Origin: Kiritimatiellales bacterium
Lineage (GTDB): Bacteria > Verrucomicrobiota > Kiritimatiellia > Kiritimatiellales > Pontiellaceae
Direction: 5' to 3'
NCBI GenBank assembly: GCA_015486775.1
Contig: WFRA01000360.1
Span: forward strand, 1 to 9,931
Length of the DNA stretch: 9,931 bases
The position numbers and the translations under genes are program-made. This document shows positions 9,701 through 9,931 of the stretch, one piece after another (position 1 is the first letter of the stretch; each line of letters starts with the position of its first letter). Under the pieces are notes generated by a model that saw only the letters and a list, made by a program, of their open reading frames with translations, searched no databases and was not told where the DNA came from.

Positions 9701-9931
9701 GTCACCTCGCTGACGCCTTCGGGGCCGGCGCAGGTGCGCGTTTCGGCTGGCGATGTGTACGGCAACATCTTCAACGCCGCGCCTTCGGGAATGGATCTGG
9801 TGATCGACACCACGCCGCCGGACGGCGCGATCGAGACCGTGCCCGCCACGCTGGTGCAGGTGCAGAGCAACGTTACCCTGCTGGTGAACCTGGTGCTCTC
9901 CGAAGTTCCAAAGGCTGGAACTTCGCCGCAG
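2..9931 (+). CDS. Giant multidomain extracellular/surface protein, internal fragment open at both ends
   Basis: A single frame runs stop-free through all 3,310 codons. The true start and stop lie outside the window, so no signal peptide, start site, ribosome binding site or C-terminal anchor can be judged. Domain order: calcium-loop propeller, PPC, PPC with inserted LamG, Big_5; propeller, PPC, PPC, Big_5; PPC, PPC; CARDB x2; InlB-B/Flg_new-like repeats x3; Ig-like; FN3 x2; beta-helix-like; Ig x2; FN3; Ig x2. These are all extracellular binding or spacer folds; no protease, hydrolase or membrane segment is seen. By my count there are only eight Cys (for example codons at 95, 173, 266, 863, 3200, 8102), and Lys is scarce, as in long calcium-stabilised exoproteins. 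The likely role is adhesion or glycan binding at the cell surface (inference). A secreted enzyme with its catalytic part outside the window remains possible. The frame and domain character are secure; the function is not. Confidence 0.95.
734..1078 (+). other. PPC-like beta-sandwich domain A1
   Basis: The segment has the landmarks of bacterial pre-peptidase C-terminal (PPC) domains: SDSDYWSFSAQAGD, then IYELYDPAGNRL, then TDGRYSVRV and YRGEYNIAV. It aligns through its length with the domains at 3542-3886 and 4631-5014, which carry DVDNWSFFAEAGD/YEIYDPDGTRL and DVDYYAF/YRVVDSNDTVL at the same places. PPC domains are about 80-120 residue jelly-roll modules of secreted bacterial proteins, usually aiding folding or binding rather than catalysis. 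It directly follows propeller A, in the same order as in unit B. Confidence 0.8.
1082..2101 (+). other. PPC-like domain A2, split by a LamG-type insertion
   Basis: The N-terminal half (1082-1339) contains PESEANNDIANAD, a TDDFYSLGNLPSG segment and LVPYLNMVDGSGAYLAVTTN. The C-terminal half (about 1979-2101) contains FTFVTRTNGDYYVRV followed by YILNLSAYDS. Joined, the halves align with the uninterrupted domain at 3887-4261 (DYFKLGNLGTG, LVPSLGIYDPSGTLVASG, YTATTNGDFAVRI, YRLRLALSDS). The roughly 640 bases between them are a LamG-like domain, so this is one beta-sandwich with another domain carried in a loop. The alignment was made by eye, so the exact joints may be off by several residues. Confidence 0.7.
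1340..1972 (+). other. LamG/concanavalin-type lectin-like domain (Laminin_G_3 style)
   Basis: The order of motifs is that of LamG-like jelly-roll domains: LSLDGSSDYM, then GTVEGWVYP, FVWTHLAFTWGG, LNAYVNGTLVAS and WIDEFRIWNRPLSPAEI. A trailing GLVSYWNFDGDTLDA segment with NGNDGEL is common in these modules. Such domains bind carbohydrate or protein ligands, often with calcium, and are abundant in PVC-group and Bacteroidetes secreted proteins. It sits inside PPC-like domain A2 and has no counterpart in units B or C, so it looks like a later acquisition. Its specific ligand cannot be read from the sequence. Confidence 0.88.
2102..2422 (+). other. Ig-like domain, Big_5 (SbsA-like) type, unit A
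   Basis: The domain opens with a DSTIP hinge and contains SFSVTFSEEMDVASVTNPAN, then LQPGAYRFVLSTNITDRSG. The FSE-x-MD and (T/S)DxxG phrases are typical of the Big_5 family found in surface-layer and giant secreted proteins, where they act as structural spacers. The copy at 4262-4621 has the same landmarks: FDVVFSEGMDISSATDPANY and LQPGKFRFTVARDVSDRMG. The domain closes unit A; the next segment starts unit B. Confidence 0.82.
2136..2150. repeat. One-mismatch copy of the palindrome (TTCCA-ATGGC-CGGAA)
   Basis: It has the same spacing as the strict copies, with C for T at the start of the right arm. It lies in the Big_5 domain of unit A (LPMAGT). It has no extended arms, so it is weak when taken alone. 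Confidence 0.4.
2435..2515 (+). other. Probable N-terminal edge of PPC-like domain B1, ahead of propeller B
   Basis: The phrase YLLESRHNGDADLYTTL resembles the opening of the continuous PPC domain of unit C (MVYEGRDNDSAATATAL at 4631). In unit C this runs straight on into ADPDGLRTGGGRGSL. In unit B the matching continuation (DAPDGSVRQQHGRGTL) appears only after the propeller, from 3560. The simplest reading is that the propeller is inserted after the first strand or lead segment of the PPC fold. The match is short and was judged by eye. Confidence 0.5.
2516..3541 (+). repeat. Propeller B: complete seven-repeat VCBS/FG-GAP beta-propeller
   Basis: Seven calcium-type loops begin at codons 2579, 2726, 2873, 3020, 3167, 3314 and 3461, every step being exactly 147 bases. 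The loops read LLDGDAFPD, LINGDAYLD, DFNGDGDLD, DFNQDGTND, DLNFDGFAD, DMDGDSIPD and DFDLDGNPE. A leading piece (FSQTDSLSTGTGPW, from 2522) equals the last strand of a blade and a trailing piece (VRVYAPNTA) the first strands, as expected for a ring closed by strand exchange. Seven blades is the classic number for this family. The first two loops have Leu instead of the first Asp and Ala instead of Gly, so those blades may bind metal poorly. The likely role is ligand binding or scaffolding outside the cell. Confidence 0.92.
3255..3273. repeat. Near-perfect palindrome, GTTTCC/GGAAAC arms (TTCCA-N5-CGGAA core)
   Basis: Arms GTTTCC (3255-3260) and GGAAAC (3268-3273) flank A-ATCCC-C, matching the 15-base core with one mismatch. 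It lies in propeller B, in the strand ahead of blade 6 (GGFQSPET). The 147-base period is undisturbed. Confidence 0.55.
3542..3886 (+). other. PPC-like beta-sandwich domain B1
   Basis: Landmarks in order are DAPDGSVRQQHGRGTL, DVDNWSFFAEAGDQLVLGMD, SHYEIYDPDGTRLLN, SGTYRLRVTPVD and YDGEYRFRV. This is the clearest PPC match in the window and lines up with A1 (734-1078) and C1 (4631-5014). It lies immediately after blade seven of propeller B, as A1 lies after propeller A. The domain is structural or binding in type, with no catalytic motif. Confidence 0.85.
3887..4261 (+). other. PPC-like beta-sandwich domain B2 (uninterrupted)
   Basis: The domain runs from YETEDNGSIGAAD through GDYFKLGNLGTGTEIGLQVE and LVPSLGIYDPSGTLVASG to TNGDFAVRIYDS and YRLRLALS. 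It is the uninterrupted reference for A2: the LamG domain of A2 falls at the turn after GTLVASG. A perfect TTCCA-N5-TGGAA palindrome (4095-4109) lies within the codons for VPSLGI without changing domain length relative to A2. Confidence 0.8.
4095..4109. repeat. TTCCA-N5-TGGAA palindrome (loop TCCCT)
   Basis: Exact 5-bp arms with a 5-base spacer lie within PPC-like domain B2 (codons for VPSLGI). The domain has the same length here as its homologue at 1082, so the site arose by substitution rather than insertion. Confidence 0.75.
4262..4621 (+). other. Ig-like domain, Big_5 (SbsA-like) type, unit B
   Basis: After an SDSTAPV hinge the domain contains FDVVFSEGMDISSATDPANY, the acidic turn AGADGLFGTGDDETYDV and LQPGKFRFTVARDVSDRMGN. 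The GxFGTGDDE loop and the FSE-x-MD strand are hallmarks of Big_5 repeats. It parallels the unit A copy, which lacks the long acidic turn. It acts as a spacer between unit B and the PPC pair of unit C. Confidence 0.85.
4631..5014 (+). other. PPC-like beta-sandwich domain C1 (no propeller)
   Basis: A continuous PPC-like domain: VYEGRDNDSAATATAL, ADPDGLRTGGGRGSL, NDVDYYAFEAS, LRYRVVDSNDTVLVEL, SGTYYVRVSAN and YRGEYRIRVL. It matches A1 and B1 from the GRGSL segment onward, but here nothing interrupts the N-terminal part. It is therefore the best guide to the original fold before the propellers were inserted. It also contains a near-palindrome, TTCCA-N5-CGGAA at 4929-4943. Confidence 0.82.
4927..4945. 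repeat. Near-perfect palindrome, GGTTCC/GGAACC arms (TTCCA-N5-CGGAA core)
   Basis: Arms GGTTCC (4927-4932) and GGAACC (4940-4945) are exact reverse complements; the inner A and C pair is the single mismatch to the strict core. It lies in PPC-like domain C1 over the codons for VPASGT. Confidence 0.5.
5015..5400 (+). other. PPC-like beta-sandwich domain C2
   Basis: The domain contains LESEANGDIASANPLS, AGYVASTTDNDYFEIGSV, VLVGVRVPTNSTLSPAVSVY and SSNRYFVVIRG. The order agrees with A2 and B2 (E-x-E-x-N-x-D opening, DxDYFxxG, STLxPxxxxY, NxxFxVxI). It has no LamG insertion. No Big_5 domain follows it; the chain passes directly into CARDB domains. Confidence 0.78.
5417..5797 (+). other. CARDB domain 1
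   Basis: The sequence has the CARDB pattern: PNLRVTQVTVPSA, GDSVSLSYVVENEGSAST, WLDRVVLSSNRIMGDSDDYPLG, LAPGAAYTNLVSVDIPDGI, GPFYIVVYTDFGDQVDE and the FDGDNASAS ending. CARDB (cell adhesion related domain found in bacteria) is an Ig-like fold of surface proteins. The residues between the DRVVLSSN and VYTD phrases are close to consensus, so the assignment is firm. A second, more divergent copy follows directly. Confidence 0.9.
5801..6136 (+). other. CARDB-like domain 2 (divergent)
   Basis: PDLQVENLSVSGSNEVGQVL opens the domain as in CARDB copies. It continues with LSIAWNTANRGAAASGS, ERVRIVRADTGADL, VPHSLSYTTTVG and EVLVTTDSANEEFEYG. The VxNxG and V-x-T-D-x-x-x-E landmarks are kept, but the middle DxVxxS strand is replaced by ERVRIV. 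It is probably a duplicated spacer of the preceding domain. Confidence 0.75.
6158..6385 (+). repeat. InlB-B / Flg_new-like repeat 1
   Basis: YNVLLSASPEAGGSVSGAGH is followed by FPEGTIVEVDAQ, YTFVNWTTQWGG and GDRTLRANFI. The P-x-x-GGxVxGxG...G(T)xVxxxA...YxFxxW...xxxxAxF pattern is that of the Listeria-Bacteroides repeat and its divergent InlB B-repeat relatives, found in bacterial surface proteins. It is the first and best conserved of three copies. Confidence 0.85.
6386..6601 (+). repeat. InlB-B / Flg_new-like repeat 2
   Basis: The copy reads FTLSASRQPEAGGSVYGAGS, then FDYASTNVLRAYPGPGYRFGHW, SEGAVDLGTATSV and ALTAWFEE. It keeps EAGGSVxGAGxF and the GYRFGHW strand. The GT-x-V phrase of the consensus is changed to STNVLRA. 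It follows repeat 1 with no linker. Confidence 0.82.
6611..6850 (+). repeat. InlB-B / Flg_new-like repeat 3 (divergent)
   Basis: The copy reads FHDVATSTEPAGVATVTGAG, then HYTNGTVAVFSAPQ, SRFLFQRLELNGGYL and NMTVLARYTS. The G-x-x-TVTGAGxYxxGTxAxxxA framework remains, but the usual F-x-x-W position reads FLFQRLEL, lacking the Trp. The changed stretch carries a perfect TTCCA-N5-TGGAA palindrome (6743-6757). Confidence 0.72.
6743..6757. repeat. TTCCA-N5-TGGAA palindrome (loop GCGGT)
   Basis: Exact arms lie in InlB-like repeat 3. Here the palindrome sits in a different codon phase (encoding FQRLEL) from the copies at 4095, 8973 and 9906, so it is not explained by one recurring peptide. Confidence 0.75.
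6860..7186 (+). other. Ig-like domain related to Big_5
   Basis: Landmarks are FAAAIVFDRSMNP, FVASSNGVWGSTTTSNDTFS and MDGDYLLQVSQATDLYGEAM. The VxFDRSMNP strand and the (T/S)DxxG(x)xM end correspond to FSEEMDV and SDRMGNSM in the Big_5 copies at 2102 and 4262. The similarity is weaker than between those two. It is probably a spacer joining the InlB-like repeats to the FN3 pair. Confidence 0.6.
7187..7483 (+). other. Fibronectin type III-like domain 1
   Basis: An NSTPPDN hinge precedes SSNATSATLEWPGYAAPSDL, EGFRLYLETNAFS, then LDTDYYVAAVAVDVAGNMD. The A-x-L-x-W strand, the F-x-x-Y/L strand and the Y-Y-V-A-V-x-A-x-D-x-A-G-N ending are the classic bacterial FN3 pattern. FN3 modules are spacers in secreted proteins, often alternating with Ig-like domains as here. 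Confidence 0.85.
7484..7789 (+). other. Fibronectin type III-like domain 2
   Basis: The domain begins DSVVPPAVVLTATGLGADSV and continues QLSWNSYDTTELFGLAGFEI, YSETTDF and LDRQTDHYFAVVGYNGLGQ. The V-x-L-x-W, F-x-I-Y and H-Y-F-A-V-V-x-Y-x-x-x-G elements match FN3. It is tandem with the preceding FN3 and joined by the same type of D-(S/T)-x-x-P hinge. Confidence 0.83.
7790..8422 (+). other. Right-handed beta-helix-like domain with WWG motif
   Basis: The opening YRDITVASNAVLTLEPGTTL, then RFAPGTGLWVDGALVAEGT, DPITLTSAS and GDWNGLVLGPNAS are typical of a family of bacterial beta-helix domains with stacked short strands. Successive coils follow: SLRHLWVMYGHGIHLDG, GLALENNAALATED, VGLMQSDTSLLSVSNSIVVN. 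HVWWGSTNAAEVAAG then matches the conserved xWWG ending of that family. Such helices bind or process polysaccharides in some proteins, but many are structural, and I see no catalytic residues to assign. The coils are short compared with true pectate-lyase-type helices. Confidence 0.75.
8423..8677 (+). other. Ig-like domain of the SEDxxF / LYxQYRN type
   Basis: The segment contains RIAESFRVSEDSSFAGAFF, then VLLSEGGGNKTLYIQYRNVN. Bacterial Ig-like modules often carry this order of a 'FxxSExxxF' strand, an 'LxxGxGxKTVYVQFRD' strand and a final SxxI strand. I assign it to this loose class only. It contains an in-frame inverted repeat at 8495-8509. Confidence 0.6.
8495..8509. repeat. Inverted repeat GCGGAA-TCC-TTCCGC
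   Basis: Perfect 6-bp arms surround a 3-base loop inside the Ig-like domain at 8423. The orientation (GGAA before TTCC) is opposite to the TTCCA-N5-TGGAA family, so I keep it separate. It could be chance in GC-rich coding DNA. Confidence 0.45.
8678..8941 (+). other. Ig-like domain (Big_17-like)
   Basis: The pattern is LSEGQFLQRPYVVEASATS, VAASEFYVDDALVAS, LKVLWDIRTEADGLHRVKFLA and RDPQGAFSTQAYNVWIS. The V-xx-x-E-F-Y-V-D-x-x-L-V-A and W-D-x-x-x-x-x-D-G-x-H-x-V-x-x-x-A-x-D elements define a common Ig-like module of secreted carbohydrate-active and surface proteins. The match is good by eye. Confidence 0.8.
8942..9208 (+). other. Ig-like domain (Big_9 / glucodextranase-B-like)
   Basis: The domain reads VTAASSVDVAGTAEPLVELR, then AVVANTVADIDGNFAVAGIP and LVEGANDLVVVAHDDLG. 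The V-x-G-x-A-E-P-x-x-x-V strand, D-x-x-G-x-F turn and L-x-E-G-x-N-x-L-x-V-x-A-x-D-x-x-G ending are diagnostic of this Ig-like group. It leads through RDTGSP into an FN3-like domain. Confidence 0.82.
8973..8987. repeat. TTCCA-N5-TGGAA palindrome (loop GCCAC)
   Basis: Exact arms lie at the start of the Ig-like domain at 8942. The innermost bases also pair, giving TTCCAG/CTGGAA arms around CCA. A neighbouring CGGTTCC (8955-8961) and GGAACCG (8984-8990) form an alternative 7-bp pairing. Confidence 0.75.
9209..9502 (+). other. Fibronectin type III-like domain 3
   Basis: VYLEWSQAPVGEAPTSFQVFW is followed by DGLADGHYYFGVVGFDGAGN. The V-x-L-x-W, F-x-V-F/Y and Y-Y-F-x-V-x-x-x-D-x-A-G-N-x-S elements match FN3. 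The first strand is long and the linker Ala-rich (AAAAANTGS). It is followed by a DTTPP hinge. Confidence 0.8.
9503..9805 (+). other. Ig-like domain after DTTPP hinge
   Basis: The domain contains FSIGYDRSSPVGPGTLHVVL, SANEALSGTPDLLFLP, NTFEGDFVVTSL and GPAQVRVSAGDVYGN. The LxVVLSxNEAL and AxVxVSAxDxxGN phrases are typical of tandem Ig-like modules placed between DTTPP hinges in bacterial surface proteins. No finer family can be given. Confidence 0.65.
9806..9931 (+). other. Start of a further Ig-like domain, cut by the window edge
   Basis: The DTTPPDG hinge repeats the one at 9503 and is followed by VQVQSNVTLLVNLVLSE, resembling LHVVLSANEAL of the previous domain. This suggests a tandem copy. 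Only about 42 residues are present. The last 31 bases carry a perfect inverted repeat at 9901-9925. Confidence 0.55.
9901..9925. repeat. Perfect inverted repeat, 10-bp arms with 5-base loop, inside the coding sequence
   Basis: The left arm CGAAGTTCCA (9901-9910) and right arm TGGAACTTCG (9916-9925) are exact reverse complements around AAGGC. The core is TTCCA-N5-TGGAA, the palindrome also found at 4095, 6743 and 8973. There is no T tract after it and the reading frame continues (EVPKAGTSPQ), so it is not a convincing terminator. Confidence 0.9.

Noticed and set aside
9901..9925. Hairpin read as a Rho-independent terminator
   Set aside because: No T tract follows, the stem is only moderately GC-rich, and the reading frame continues beyond it.

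Overview
The whole window is the interior of one enormous protein gene. On the + strand one frame (codons beginning at base 2 of the window) stays open for all 3,310 codons, with no stop and neither end visible. There is no intergenic space, and I found no promoter, RNA gene, terminator, CRISPR array or insertion sequence. The DNA is GC-rich and strongly codon-biased: the frame contains no TTA or TCA codons and only four CTA codons. The product is acidic, poor in Cys and Lys, very rich in Thr-Asn and Ser-Asn pairs, and built from extracellular beta domains. This fits the giant surface or secreted proteins of Gram-negative marine or sediment bacteria of the PVC group (Kiritimatiellota, Verrucomicrobiota or Lentisphaerota). 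That placement is a style-based inference, not proof.

Layout. Bases 2-2422 are unit A: the end of a calcium-loop (VCBS/FG-GAP) beta-propeller, a PPC-like domain, a second PPC-like domain interrupted by a LamG/concanavalin-type lectin fold, and a Big_5-type Ig domain. Bases 2435-4621 are unit B: the same order with a complete seven-repeat propeller of exact 147-base period, but no LamG. Bases 4631-5400 are unit C: the two PPC-like domains only. Bases 5417-6136 are two CARDB domains. Bases 6158-6850 are three InlB-B/Flg_new-like repeats. Bases 6860-7789 are an Ig-like and two fibronectin III-like domains. Bases 7790-8422 are a beta-helix-like domain with a WWG motif. Bases 8423-9931 are further Ig-like and FN3-like domains, running off the end.

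How it works together. No catalytic domain is visible. The propeller, lectin, PPC, CARDB and Ig content suggests a long rod for adhesion or polysaccharide binding on or outside the cell. The possible novelty is architectural: a PPC-PPC-Ig cassette used three times, with larger domains (propeller, LamG) apparently inserted into PPC folds. There is also a DNA-level signal, a recurrent TTCCA-N5-TGGAA palindrome inside the coding sequence. Its last copy is part of a perfect 10-bp-arm hairpin at the right edge.
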